DNA of 64,000 nt from Bacillus mojavensis RO-H-1 = KCTC 3706 (GTDB lineage Bacteria; Bacillota; Bacilli; Bacillales; Bacillaceae). Location of the stretch: contig NZ_JH600285.1 of NCBI RefSeq assembly GCF_000245335.1, positions 1-64,000 on the forward strand. Direction: 5' to 3'. The stretch's first letter is position 1, and each line of letters opens with the position of its first letter. Both the position numbers and the translations under genes were made by a program. The notes under the pieces were generated by a model that had not been told where the DNA came from, ran no database searches, and saw only the letters and a list, made by a program, of their open reading frames with translations. Of this stretch, positions 55,188-64,000 are shown piece after piece.

Positions 55188-56384
55188 ATGGCGGTCAAAG
55201 TAGTGATGCCAAAGTTGGGAATGGCCATGAAACAAGGAGAAGTATCAATTTGGAACAAAAAAGTGGGAGATCCGGTTGAAAAAGGAGAAAGCATCGCCAG
55301 CATTCAGTCGGAGAAAATTGAAATGGAAATTGAGGCGCCAGAAAAGGGCACGCTCATTGATATCAAGGTGAAAGAAGGGGAAGAGGTTCCGCCCGGTACG
55401 GCCATCTGCTACATCGGGGATGCCGATGAATCGGTGCAGGAAGAAACGGAAGAGCCAGCCGCTGAAGCAAGCAGGCAAGCAGATCCCCAGCCTCCTAAAC
55501 ATGAAAACAAACCCGCAAACACTAAAAAAGATAGACTGAAAATCTCTCCAGTCGCCAGAAAAATAGCGGAAAAAGCAGGGTTAGACCTGAAAAATCTGAA
55601 GGGCACGGGACCGGGTGGACGAATCGTGAAGGATGATGTCACAAAGGCGCTTTCTGAACAAAAAAGAGAACAGGCTGAGCCAGTTTCCGACCAAAAGGCG
55701 CAGGAAACGCCGGTTACAGGCATGAGAAAAGTGATCGCGTCCAGAATGCAGGAAAGCTTGGCAAACAGCGCCCAGCTGACGATTACAATGAAGGCTGATA
55801 TCACTAAGCTGGCAGCGCTTCAAAAACAGCTTGCGCCGACAGCAGAGGAACGGCACGGCACGAAATTAACGATGACTCATTTTGTCTCAAGAGCTGCGGT
55901 GCTCGCTCTCCAATCACATCCTATGCTGAACAGCTTCTACAAAAATGAGCGCATTATCACACATCCTCATGTTCATCTTGGAATGGCTGTTGCTCTTGAA
56001 AAAGGGTTGGTTGTGCCTGTGATCCGCCATGCTGAAAAGAAATCGCTGATTGAACTGGCTCAATCCATCTCGGAAAATGCCAAAAAAGCACGCGAGGGAC
56101 GGGCGGGAAGCGAAGAACTGCAAGGCTCAACCTTCTCCATTACAAACCTTGGCGCTTTTGGAGTGGAGCATTTCACGCCGATATTAAATCCGCCAGAAAC
56201 AGGCATTCTCGGCATCGGAGCAAGCTATGACACGCCGGTGTATCTAGGGGAGGAAATTGTCAGAAGCACGATCCTGCCGCTCAGCCTGACATTTGATCAC
56301 AGAGTCTGTGACGGCGCTCCGGCCGCTGCCTTTCTGAAGGCGATTAAAACATATTTGGAAGAACCGGCAGCATTAATTTTATAG
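55188..56384 (+). CDS. acoC: Acetoin dehydrogenase E2 (dihydrolipoamide acetyltransferase) AcoC
   Basis: The protein has 398 residues. It contains an N-terminal lipoyl domain with modified Lys43 (SIQSEKIEMEIEAP), a charged linker, a peripheral subunit-binding domain (ISPVARKIAEKAGLDLKNLKGTGPGGRIVKDDV, about 122-155) and a catalytic core with the active-site His in LTFDHRVCDGAPAAAF. It moves the acetyl group to CoA. GGGGGG precedes the ATG. Confidence 0.95.
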   Translation: MAVKVVMPKLGMAMKQGEVSIWNKKVGDPVEKGESIASIQSEKIEMEIEAPEKGTLIDIKVKEGEEVPPGTAICYIGDADESVQEETEEPAAEASRQADPQPPKHENKPANTKKDRLKISPVARKIAEKAGLDLKNLKGTGPGGRIVKDDVTKALSEQKREQAEPVSDQKAQETPVTGMRKVIASRMQESLANSAQLTITMKADITKLAALQKQLAPTAEERHGTKLTMTHFVSRAAVLALQSHPMLNSFYKNERIITHPHVHLGMAVALEKGLVVPVIRHAEKKSLIELAQSISENAKKAREGRAGSEELQGSTFSITNLGAFGVEHFTPILNPPETGILGIGASYDTPVYLGEEIVRSTILPLSLTFDHRVCDGAPAAAFLKAIKTYLEEPAALIL

Positions 56385-56404
56385 GAAAAGCAGGTGAAAA
56401 CGAC

Positions 56405-57778
56405 ATGACACTAGCCATTATCGGAGGGGGACCGGCAGGCTATGCCGCTGCAGTCTCCGCGGCACAGCAGGGCAGAAACGTGCTGCTCATTGACAAAGGC
56501 TCGCTTGGAGGAACCTGTCTGAATGAAGGCTGCATTCCGACGAAGTCTTTGTTAGAAAGCGCAAACGTACTTGATAAAATCAAACATGCCGGGCGCTTTG
56601 GAATTGAACTTCCGCCTGGTGCAATCTCGGTTGATTGGAACAAGATGCAGAGCAGGAAACAGCAGGTTGTCAGCCAGCTTGTCCAAGGCGTACAGTACTT
56701 AATGAAGAAAAATCAAATACAGGTCGTAAAGGGAGAGGCTTCCTTTCTTTCTGACAAGAAGCTCTTGATCAAAGGGGAGAACGGAAAAGAAATCAGAGAG
56801 GCGGAACAAATATTGATTGCAACCGGATCAGAGCCGATCGAGCTGCCCTTTGCCCCGTTTGACGGCGAATGGGTGATTGATAGCAAAGACGCACTCGCCC
56901 TTTCAGACATTCCCGCTTCGCTTGTAATTGTCGGCGGCGGTGTGATCGGCTGCGAGTATGCCGGATTGTTCGCCAGACTTGGAACGAAGGTGACGATCAT
57001 TGAAACAGCCGGCCAGCTGATCCCGGCAGAGGATGAGGATATCGCCCGTCACTTTCAGGAAAAGCTTGAGGAAGACGGAGTTGAAGTTCATACCTCCTCC
57101 CGGTTAGAGCGTGTTGATCCAGCAGCCAAAACGGCGATATGGAAAAGCGGACAGCGTGAGTTTAAGACGAAGACCGATTATGTGCTGGTGGCGATTGGAA
57201 GAAAACCTCGTCTGGATGGATTACAGCTTGAGCAGGCGGGAATTGATTTTTCCCAAGGTATTCCCGTAAATGAGCAGATGCAGACCAATGTGCCTCATAT
57301 CTACGCATGCGGGGACGCGATCGGTGGCATTCAGCTGGCTCATGCCGCTTTCCATGAAGGGATCATCGCAGCTTCACACGCTTCAGGACGGAACGTCAAA
57401 ATGAACGAAAAAAATGTGCCCCGATGTATTTATACATCCCCGGAAATTGCTTGTATCGGATTGACAGAAAAACAGGCGAGACACGTTTACGGAGATGTAC
57501 AGATTGGTGAATTTCCTTTTTCCGCAAACGGGAAGGCGCTCATCAAACACCAAGCAGAAGGAAAGGTCAAAATCGTGGTTGAGCCGGAGTTCAATGAAAT
57601 TGTCGGAGTATCAATGATCGGACCGGATGTGACCGAGCTCATCGGCCAGGCGGCTGCCATCATGAACGGTGAAATGACGGTGGATATGGCAGAGCATTTT
57701 ATCGCGGCTCATCCGACACTCTCGGAAACGCTGCACGAAGCATTGTTAAGCACAATTGGGCTTGCGGTGCATGCATAA
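56405..57778 (+). CDS. acoL: Acetoin dehydrogenase E3 (dihydrolipoamide dehydrogenase) AcoL
   Basis: The protein has 457 residues. FAD site IIGGGPAGYAAA, redox-active disulfide GGTCLNEGCIPTKS, NAD site VIVGGGVIGCEYAGLFARLG, second FAD contact YACGDAIGG and the C-terminal His-Glu pair AAHPTLSETLHEAL are present. It reoxidises the lipoyl group of AcoC with NAD+. It is the last gene of the operon; a terminator lies just downstream. Confidence 0.95.
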   Translation: MTLAIIGGGPAGYAAAVSAAQQGRNVLLIDKGSLGGTCLNEGCIPTKSLLESANVLDKIKHAGRFGIELPPGAISVDWNKMQSRKQQVVSQLVQGVQYLMKKNQIQVVKGEASFLSDKKLLIKGENGKEIREAEQILIATGSEPIELPFAPFDGEWVIDSKDALALSDIPASLVIVGGGVIGCEYAGLFARLGTKVTIIETAGQLIPAEDEDIARHFQEKLEEDGVEVHTSSRLERVDPAAKTAIWKSGQREFKTKTDYVLVAIGRKPRLDGLQLEQAGIDFSQGIPVNEQMQTNVPHIYACGDAIGGIQLAHAAFHEGIIAASHASGRNVKMNEKNVPRCIYTSPEIACIGLTEKQARHVYGDVQIGEFPFSANGKALIKHQAEGKVKIVVEPEFNEIVGVSMIGPDVTELIGQAAAIMNGEMTVDMAEHFIAAHPTLSETLHEALLSTIGLAVHA

Positions 57779-57782
57779 CAAG

Positions 57783-57811
57783 AAAAGCTGGCGAATGCGC
57801 CAGCTTTTTTA
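57783..57811 (+). terminator. Terminator of acoABCL
   Basis: AAAGCTGGCG and CGCCAGCTTT pair around AATG, followed by T-rich sequence. Confidence 0.88.
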
Positions 57812-57815
57812 TTGT

Positions 57816-57829
57816 TGAAAGCGCTTTAC
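57816..57829 (+). promoter_or_regulatory. cre-like site upstream of acoR
   Basis: TGAAAGCGCTTTAC matches the cre consensus at 12 of 14 positions around the core GAAAGCGCTTT, 52 bp before the acoR start. CcpA control of acoR is known to give carbon-catabolite repression of acetoin use. Confidence 0.75.
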
Positions 57830-57880
57830 TTTTCCCCTACAATAGATGAAAACGGCGTGTAAGGGAGGAACGATCAAGGA

Positions 57881-59698
57881 ATGAATTCGATCCCGAACGA
57901 TTTGCAAACCTGGAAACGTTTTGTGAAGGACGGCGTGCTGGACGAAGCCCGAATAAGAAAAAGGATAGCCGAGTCCTGGCATCGCTGCAGAAAGGCTGAG
58001 GTTAACCCCTATTTGGAAAAAGGCCCGAAGGTTTTGCAGCAAACGGAGCTGGATCAGCAGTCAAACAAACATTCATTCTTTCTGTCGACCGCAATGCCTT
58101 ACCTGGAAAAATTGCTGCCTGCAATAAAAGAAATGGAAATGATGGCGCTATTAATTGATGCGGACGGCGTGGTGCTGGCGCTTGACGGGCATCGCCGCGC
58201 GCTCCATGAAGCCAAACGCATTAACTTTATCGAAGGCGCGTGCTGGACGGAAACGGCGGTTGGCACAAATGCAATCGGAACGGCGCTTCACATTAGCGAG
58301 CCGGTTGTCATTCAAGGTTCAGAGCATTATTCTGTCGCCTCCCATCACTGGAATTGCTCAGCAGCACCGATTCATTATGAGGACGGCAGTCTTGCGGGGG
58401 TGATTGATATCTCTTGCCCAGCAGCGCACGCACAGCCAAATATGCTCGGCATTGCCGCGGCCATCGCCTTTGCCGCGGAACGGGAATTGGCAGCCAAAAG
58501 CAGGGAGAAAGAGCTTGAACTGCTCAGCCGCTTTGCCGATAGGGCATCGTCCCGTGTGCCGATCGTGCTTTGCAATGCCAAACAGCACATCATCGGCGCA
58601 AGCCTACCGATACAAACGTCAATACCGGATTGGCAAGGCCGGCATCTTTATGAGTTGAAGGAAAAGGGTTTTACGATCGAAAAAGCGGTCACCATGGGGG
58701 ACAGCGGCACTTGTTTTTATTTATCGGAACAAAAGAAAAAAGCGGCCTTTCGATTTCATGGAGTCCTCGGACAAAGCAGGCAATCGCAAGCCATGCTCAT
58801 AAGCCTCGAACGAGCGGCCGCGGCAGATGCGACAGTTTGTCTGTCGGGCGAAACCGGCACGGGGAAGGAAGTCGCGGCCCGCGCGCTTCATGAAAACAGC
58901 GACCGTAAGCACGGGCCGTTTGTAGCAGTGAATTGCGGAGCGATCCCGTCGGATTTAATCGAAAGCGAGCTGTTCGGCTATGCAGAAGGCGCTTTTACGG
59001 GAGCGAAACGAAATGGCTACAAAGGCGCCTTCCAAAAAGCGAATCATGGCACCTTATTTCTAGATGAAATCGGAGAAATTTCCCACTCGATGCAGGTAGC
59101 GCTTTTACGGGTGCTTCAGGAACGCAAGATTACGCCGATTGGCGGGACAAAGGAAATTCCAGTTGATATCAGAGTGATTGCTGCCACACATTGTGATTTG
59201 CGTGAACTCGCAGAAAGCGGAAAAATCAGAGAGGACCTGTTTTACCGCCTTCATGTCTACCCGATTCAGCTTCCTCCTCTGCGGAACCGTCTTGAAGATA
59301 TTGAGGACCTCTTTGCGTACTACACACAGAAAAATGGATGGCCGGGAGAGCTTCCGCCAGGCTTTTTGGACGTGCTGAAGCAATGGAAGTGGCCGGGGAA
59401 TATCCGCGAGCTGTTTAATGTTTTTGAACGCCTTTCCATCAGATTTCCGGACGGAAGGCTGAGTGACGAGCCGCTTTCCTTATTGCTCGAAGCGTCAGGC
59501 TTGCCGATCGGCCCCGTAAAAGAAAAGCGGGCTGAAACAAAGGCGCTGAATCTCCGAGAGCAAATTCAAAAAGATATCCTCATCAATGCGCTTGAAACAG
59601 CAAAAGGAAACGTCTCCAAAGCAGCAAAAATCAGCGGCATTCCGCGCAGCACCTTCTACAAACGATTGAAAAAATTTAATATGACCGCTGGATCATAA
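57881..59698 (+). CDS. acoR: Sigma-54-dependent activator of acetoin catabolism AcoR
   Basis: The protein has 605 residues. The N-terminal sensory region, with a GAF-type domain (about 80-230), holds [15 protein letters not shown] and [19 protein letters not shown]. The AAA+ domain starts near 300 with Walker [16 protein letters not shown] (about 325), the sigma-54-contact loop GAFTGA (about 370) and Walker [11 protein letters not shown]. The C-terminal Fis-type helix-turn-helix ends with [20 protein letters not shown]. It activates acoABCL from the palindrome at 53012-53045. GGGAGG precedes the ATG. Confidence 0.96.
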   Translation: MNSIPNDLQTWKRFVKDGVLDEARIRKRIAESWHRCRKAEVNPYLEKGPKVLQQTELDQQSNKHSFFLSTAMPYLEKLLPAIKEMEMMALLIDADGVVLALDGHRRALHEAKRINFIEGACWTETAVGTNAIGTALHISEPVVIQGSEHYSVASHHWNCSAAPIHYEDGSLAGVIDISCPAAHAQPNMLGIAAAIAFAAERELAAKSREKELELLSRFADRASSRVPIVLCNAKQHIIGASLPIQTSIPDWQGRHLYELKEKGFTIEKAVTMGDSGTCFYLSEQKKKAAFRFHGVLGQSRQSQAMLISLERAAAADATVCLSGETGTGKEVAARALHENSDRKHGPFVAVNCGAIPSDLIESELFGYAEGAFTGAKRNGYKGAFQKANHGTLFLDEIGEISHSMQVALLRVLQERKITPIGGTKEIPVDIRVIAATHCDLRELAESGKIREDLFYRLHVYPIQLPPLRNRLEDIEDLFAYYTQKNGWPGELPPGFLDVLKQWKWPGNIRELFNVFERLSIRFPDGRLSDEPLSLLLEASGLPIGPVKEKRAETKALNLREQIQKDILINALETAKGNVSKAAKISGIPRSTFYKRLKKFNMTAGS

Positions 59699-59750
59699 AG
59701 CATACTTCTTTCAAGAAGTGGAAACGTTATGTGTGAAGGAGGGTGTTGAG

Positions 59751-59930
59751 ATGAATATACAGAGAGCAAAAGAAATCGTGGAATCACCGGATATGAAAAA
59801 AGTAACATACAACGGAGTGCCGATTTACATTCAGCATGTGAATGAAGAAACCGGAACAGCAAGAATTTATCCGCTGGATGAACCGCAGCAGGAGCATGAA
59901 GTGCTGCTGAACAATTTAAAAGAGGATTAA
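59751..59930 (+). CDS. sspH: Small acid-soluble spore protein SspH
   Basis: The protein has 59 residues from ATG 59751 behind GAAGGAGGGTG. The sequence MNIQRAKEIVESPDMKK, then VPIYIQHVNEETGTARIYPLD is the minor SASP H family (not the alpha/beta DNA-binding SASPs). It is made in the forespore, usually from a sigma-G promoter. A terminator follows. Confidence 0.95.
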   Translation: MNIQRAKEIVESPDMKKVTYNGVPIYIQHVNEETGTARIYPLDEPQQEHEVLLNNLKED

Positions 59931-59933
59931 ACA

Positions 59934-59968
59934 AAAATGGCCCGCTTTCATAAGCAGGCCATTTTGTT
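59934..59968. terminator. Bidirectional terminator between sspH and yfjF
   Basis: AACAAAAATGGCCCGCTT and AAGCAGGCCATTTTGTT form a near-perfect long inverted repeat around TCAT. Confidence 0.88.
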
Positions 59969-60296
59969 ATGCTCGCGGCGCAAATAGAATCACACAAACG
60001 CCAATCAGACAAATCAGTGCGCCGATCCAGTCATACAGATCTGGAGTTTTCCGATCGACAAGCCACCCCCAAAAGACAGCTAGTACGATGAACACCCCTC
60101 CATAAGCGGCGTATACCCGGCCGAAGGAAGGGAAGGATTGAAACGTCGGGAGAATGCCGTACACAATCAAGATCAGCGCCCCGGCTACCCCGTACCCGAC
60201 GGGCTTCGCTTCTCTCAGCCACAGCCAAATCAAATAGCCCCCGCCAATTTCAGCAAGCCCCGCCGCTAGAAATAAAAGAATGGTCATCAGCATCAC
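59967..60296 (-). CDS. yfjF: UPF0060 (YnfA-like) membrane protein YfjF
   Basis: The protein has 109 residues from GTG 60296; ATG 60293 fits the GAGGGG ribosome site as well. Four membrane helices and the family motif AEIGGGYLIWLWLRE, then GRVYAAYGGVFIVLAVFWGW, place it in UPF0060, small relatives of SMR-type transporters. The substrate is unknown. Confidence 0.9.
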   Translation of the reverse strand: MMLMTILLFLAAGLAEIGGGYLIWLWLREAKPVGYGVAGALILIVYGILPTFQSFPSFGRVYAAYGGVFIVLAVFWGWLVDRKTPDLYDWIGALICLIGVCVILFAPRA

Positions 60297-60346
60297 GCGC
60301 ACCCCTCAAACTGCAGTTGTATTTCATTATAAAGGAGAGAGACGCG

Positions 60347-60904
60347 TTAAAGCTTCGGATTTTCTTCAAATTCCTTCAAATACACACTGCGCTGAATCTC
60401 CGTAAATTGGCTGATCCAATTGTTTTTCGCCTCTTCCGTCATATGCGGCAGCATATAGCGTTCAACCGCTTCAAAAAATAATGGATTAGCTATGATGTTC
60501 CAAGTCGGAATGCGAACGATCTTGCCGTCATTCCTCTCAATGATAATATCCTCAAAGAAAATCCCTTTCAAACTGTATTGATGGCGCCCCATATAAATGC
60601 GCTTGATTTCAGTAAAAGGCACGCTGCGTTTTTTTGTGAAAATCTTCCCATCAGGCCCTTGTTTGATACGAAAAATAACATTTCCTCGACTTGTGAACGC
60701 TGGTAAAACCATAGAAAATGTGATCAAGCCATAGACAATTGCCATCAATCCGCCACCTAAATAAAGCAGAGCGTATTTGGATTCGAACGTAATGGCTTCT
60801 GACACCAGCCATACGCCTGCAATCACGGCGCCTCCAGTTGCGAGAAACAGCCAGATTCTGAAAAACATTCTGCTTTTCACTTTAATGACTTCATTGTTCT
60901 TCAA
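60347..60904 (-). CDS. yfjD: Membrane protein YfjD with a PH-like domain
   Basis: The protein has 185 residues from TTG 60904, after AAAGGAG, equal to the known length. Two N-terminal helices (FFRIWLFLATGGAVIAGVWL and YALLYLGGGLMAIVYGLITF) are followed by a PH-like beta domain (VIFRIKQGPDGKIFTKKRSVPFTEIKRIYM). It ends the yfjA-B-C-D run, 13 bp after yfjC. Strain 168 has a further gene, yfjE, between this and yfjF as I recall; only 50 bp remain here. The function is unknown. Confidence 0.82.
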   Translation of the reverse strand: MKNNEVIKVKSRMFFRIWLFLATGGAVIAGVWLVSEAITFESKYALLYLGGGLMAIVYGLITFSMVLPAFTSRGNVIFRIKQGPDGKIFTKKRSVPFTEIKRIYMGRHQYSLKGIFFEDIIIERNDGKIVRIPTWNIIANPLFFEAVERYMLPHMTEEAKNNWISQFTEIQRSVYLKEFEENPKL

Positions 60905-60917
60905 TTGTTTTTCTCCT

Positions 60918-61694
60918 TTATCGCTCTTTAACAAAAAGCATATCTTTTATTATATCTACACTTGCTGTTATGACAGAAAATTCATTTTGCGTGATACCCG
61001 TAATAAGCCAAGTATGGCGGGTGCCGGGCAGGATAAAAGCCATGTCATCCACTTCCGGCGCGTTATCTTTATCGTAAGACAGGCGCATCAGTGTATCCAG
61101 CTTTCCTTTACGCAAAGCCAAATCATTTATAAACCGGGTAATGTCCTCCTGATAGTCGTGCTTTCCAAGGAATTCCTTCAGATAGGAGGGAGTCTCGGAA
61201 GCACCTTCCAGAAGTAATTCAAATTCATTTGATGTCAAAGCTAGGATAGATTCGCTTTTATCCTCGGTATCTATTATATTTAAAAACTCAGCTGCTTTTG
61301 TAAGCAATCCGTCATTTGATTCCATTTTTTTTATGCTATGTACTTGCTCATCAAAAAGAAGCTCATGGGAGTAGGTGCCAAATTTAGAAACGTGGCAGGA
61401 AACATTCCGTTCACTGCCTTGTTCGTCAAACTTGGAAAGCTTTACTGTATAGTCCGCGTCATTTAATACGTGGATAAACGGGCAGTACTCGTCTTTTAAC
61501 CTGTATTGATGATTCCGGTATTCAACAGCATCCTTCGCCAAAAGCGAACGGCAGGCTGCTTCAAATAAGAAACCGAGCTGCTCATCTTCAATTTCAGGGA
61601 AATAGGCTTGCTTCAGTGACATGCCCTGTTCAAAAAAGCCTTCGCTGTAAAAACAAAATATGAGCTCTTCTAAGCTGATCGTAAACTGATTCAT
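60918..61694 (-). CDS. yfjC: YfjC, unknown protein in a WXG100 cluster
   Basis: The protein has 258 residues, soluble, acidic, no signal. Blocks include TISLEELIFCFYSEGFFEQG at the start, EYCPFIHVLNDADYTVKLSKF in the middle and ILPGTRHTWLITGITQNEFSV near the end. The mixed alpha/beta pattern and the position right behind a WXG100-type pair recall EspG- or EsaE-like chaperones of type VII secretion, but I cannot show homology. AGGAGAATAA precedes the ATG. Confidence 0.75.
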   Translation of the reverse strand: MNQFTISLEELIFCFYSEGFFEQGMSLKQAYFPEIEDEQLGFLFEAACRSLLAKDAVEYRNHQYRLKDEYCPFIHVLNDADYTVKLSKFDEQGSERNVSCHVSKFGTYSHELLFDEQVHSIKKMESNDGLLTKAAEFLNIIDTEDKSESILALTSNEFELLLEGASETPSYLKEFLGKHDYQEDITRFINDLALRKGKLDTLMRLSYDKDNAPEVDDMAFILPGTRHTWLITGITQNEFSVITASVDIIKDMLFVKER

Positions 61695-61705
61695 GATTTA
61701 TTCTC

Positions 61706-62908
61706 CTATCCGAATGAAAGTTTGCCTTTAAGGAAATGGGTTGCGCCGTGTATAAGCGAGTCCGCCGTTTTCTTTGCTTTCTCCATTCCTTTATGAATTG
61801 TTTTATTGGCCGCATCTATGCCGTCATTCACTGATTCTACGACCTTGCCGGCAGCTTCCAAGCCTTGCTTGGCTGTATCAACGACAGCATGAATCGGTTC
61901 TTTTAGCTTTATGGCTGCTTTTTCAGCGAAACCTGATGTGAATTTGGCAATTTTCTCCCCAACAAAACCGCCTACAGCGGAACCAATCGTACCGCCGATG
62001 ACTGTGCCAACAGGGCCTAACACACTTCCGACGGCACCGCCGACGACTGCGCCTGCCGTTGCCCCGCCAGCGATAAAAATCGTGTTATTCACTGCATTGC
62101 CAACAGCTTTTGCATTTTCCCTTTTGAGCACTTCGGGTTTGTCTTCGTATTTCGAGTAGTTTTCTGCGATCTTTAAGCCTGCTCCAAACGTTTCTGTCGC
62201 TCCGGTTATGAGTGTCGCTGTAATGGCATTTCCTTTTGCGAATTTCAAGCCTGTTTTTCCGACGTCCTTCAGCGTTGAGCGTACGCCGGCTTCATTAACA
62301 AATCCTCTTGTATAGCTCCTTACGCTGTTTGAAAAATCCACTGTGTCCTGCGGAAAGTACTTTGTAAACTTTTTATGTACCAGATCAGAAAATGGTCGGT
62401 TTGTCTTTTTAAACAGATATTTTGGGTTCAAAAGCACTCTGGCTGCTTTTTGATAACGGGAGCTGTCTACTGCTCTGGAAATGTCCAATAGAATGTTTGA
62501 ATGGCGTGCAGTATGTAAGCCGCTTGGCTGTTTCACAAACTTTGTAAGCCCTAATCCGTAGTATTTTCCCTGGGTCAGCATAAGGGCGGTTAAGCTTGTC
62601 ATCGTTCCATATTTGTCATAAGCGTTATAAAGCTTTCGTAAAATATTGTCTTGCTCAACAAATTTGTCGCTCGTTTTTCTGATGAATATCTCATTGTCAC
62701 TCAGCTTGCTGACGAGCGCTTTTCCTGAGCTCCAAGCATCCCCGACCCCCGAAAAACAGCTGCTGTAGCGGGGATCGCATTGTAAAATCAGCTGTCCCAG
62801 CTCCCCATGCAAATCCTTATATTTGTTTTCCATATCAGTTAATTCTGTGACCACATCATTTGCCAGCTGTTCAAGCTTATCCGGATCAACTGCAATGTTT
62901 CCTGACAC
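61706..62908 (-). CDS. yfjB: YfjB, glycine-zipper protein with WXG-like N-terminus, candidate type VII substrate
   Basis: The protein has 400 residues from GTG 62908, six bases after GAGAGGTG; a GTG at 62917 lies on the ribosome site. Residues 1-95 are helical with a GDAWSSG turn, similar to a WXG100 hairpin. Residues about 280-319 form a glycine zipper (GGATAGAVVGGAVGSVLG, then GTVIGGTIGSAVGG) able to insert in membranes, followed by a basic amphipathic tail. There is no signal peptide. Similar glycine zippers occur in the streptococcal LXG toxin TelE. Toxic or secretory function here is inference. Confidence 0.78.
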   Translation of the reverse strand: MSGNIAVDPDKLEQLANDVVTELTDMENKYKDLHGELGQLILQCDPRYSSCFSGVGDAWSSGKALVSKLSDNEIFIRKTSDKFVEQDNILRKLYNAYDKYGTMTSLTALMLTQGKYYGLGLTKFVKQPSGLHTARHSNILLDISRAVDSSRYQKAARVLLNPKYLFKKTNRPFSDLVHKKFTKYFPQDTVDFSNSVRSYTRGFVNEAGVRSTLKDVGKTGLKFAKGNAITATLITGATETFGAGLKIAENYSKYEDKPEVLKRENAKAVGNAVNNTIFIAGGATAGAVVGGAVGSVLGPVGTVIGGTIGSAVGGFVGEKIAKFTSGFAEKAAIKLKEPIHAVVDTAKQGLEAAGKVVESVNDGIDAANKTIHKGMEKAKKTADSLIHGATHFLKGKLSFG

Positions 62909-62913
62909 GCTAT

Positions 62914-63228
62914 TCACCTCTCGAGTTTATGTCTTTCCTCTCTTGCTTTTCTTTCTAATTCTTCCATTCTGGCAATCTCAGCTTTTCGTTCTTCTATTTT
63001 TACGGCAGCTGCCTTAAGTTCCTGGCTTGTTTCAAGCAGCTCCTGTTCGAACTGGTCGTAGGCAGCTCTTGTTTCCTCAAAATCCTGGTCAAATGTGTCT
63101 CTTGCTTTTCCCTGCCACGCATCGCCCAATGCAGATAACCGGGAGTCAAGGAGCATTTTTGAGCTTCTGACCTCTTCTGCGGCTGCACTGTACTGATTTG
63201 CAAGCTCGATGACTTTATGTGAGTCCAA
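62914..63228 (-). CDS. yfjA: YfjA, WXG100-like small helical protein
   Basis: The protein has 104 residues from TTG 63228 with GGGGA upstream. It is an all-helical hairpin with the W-x-G turn at residues 38-40 (LGDAWQGKARDTF) and long flanking amphipathic helices, ending in a charged Lys/Arg/Glu tail; this is the ESAT-6/WXG100 pattern, usually exported by type VII secretion. It is first in the yfjA-B-C-D run. The upstream gap (63229-63534) is AT-rich and holds divergent promoters for yfjA and malA, not resolved further. Confidence 0.82.
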   Translation of the reverse strand: MDSHKVIELANQYSAAAEEVRSSKMLLDSRLSALGDAWQGKARDTFDQDFEETRAAYDQFEQELLETSQELKAAAVKIEERKAEIARMEELERKAREERHKLER

Positions 63229-63528
63229 CTTTTGTCCCCTGCCTTTCCTAAATTAACGCACAAATGGATGTTTTATATAAATGATTATAAATAATTCGGC
63301 ATGTATCCGAATCGTACAAAAGAACCTTTTCATAAGAACAGGAAGGGCGTATATTCACTCGAATTTCACAGATGATGAGACTTTGAGAGTGCAAAAAAGG
63401 TAAAAAAATCAAATTTTTTACATGATAGCAAGTGAGAAATTTCCCGCTCTATGGGAAAAAAAACTAAAACTGATCAAATGACCTAAGTGCGCCAAAAGCA
63501 TTACGAGACAAGCTGTCACATGGTATAA

Positions 63529-64000
<472 letters not shown>

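Overview
The window is chromosomal DNA of a Bacillus subtilis-complex bacterium that is not strain 168. Gene content and order follow the 168 stretch citS-citT-yflP-citM … treP-treA-treR … yfkO to yfkA … acoABCL-acoR … malA, and many inferred protein lengths equal the 168 ones as I recall them (Nos 363, TreP 470, CitM 433, YfkN 1462 aa). Residues differ from 168 at several percent of positions, for example in Nos, and there is extra accessory DNA. A sibling species or divergent subspecies (spizizenii, vallismortis, mojavensis, halotolerans group) fits best. I see no rRNA, tRNA, CRISPR array, insertion sequence or prophage.

Layout. (1) 1-4.9 kb is an accessory spore- or surface-glycan island. 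It holds the 3' end of a collagen-like Gly-X-Thr protein and four overlapping minus-strand genes: two GT2 glycosyltransferases (one fused to a methyltransferase-like domain), a stand-alone methyltransferase and a StrF-type glycosyltransferase. (2) 5.0-9.8 kb is citrate sensing and uptake (CitS/CitT, YflP, CitM), with a cre site before citM. (3) 9.9-18.8 kb holds yflN, nitric oxide synthase, acylphosphatase, a MOSC protein, small genes yflJ/I/H, mapB, the GlcNAc PTS gene nagP, lipoteichoic acid synthase ltaS1 and yflB. (4) 18.9-24.9 kb holds the amino-acid/Na+ symporter yflA, a decayed gene, and the trehalose operon with a clear promoter, TreR boxes and a cre. (5) 25-45.5 kb is the yfk/yfj housekeeping and stress block: hypO, the wall-anchored nucleotidase YfkN, sigma-B-type genes yfkM and yfkJIH, transporters, MscS channel, YfkAB radical SAM enzyme, PdaA, CorA-type YfjQ, DNA glycosylase YfjP and RlmCD. 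(6) 45.5-52.9 kb is a more AT-rich, variable stretch with a Dus enzyme, an amidohydrolase-AbgT-amidohydrolase operon that I do not recall from 168, and three poorly known genes. (7) 53-59.7 kb is the acetoin dehydrogenase operon acoABCL with its sigma-L promoter and activator gene acoR. (8) 59.7-63.3 kb holds sspH, yfjF and a WXG100-type cluster yfjA-yfjB-yfjC-yfjD. (9) The window ends in malA behind a perfect cre.

Much of the window serves alternative carbon sources (citrate, GlcNAc, trehalose, acetoin, maltose) under CcpA, seen as cre-like sites at citM, treP, acoR and malA.

Three genes (ltaS1, yflB and the gene at 51246) are broken by single-base differences inside or beside homopolymer runs. 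Correcting one base restores the expected length in the two cases with a known reference. This may be a sequencing artefact or real; reads would decide. The most interesting candidates for new biology are the collagen/glycosyltransferase island, the WXG100/glycine-zipper cluster yfjABCD and the AbgT cassette.
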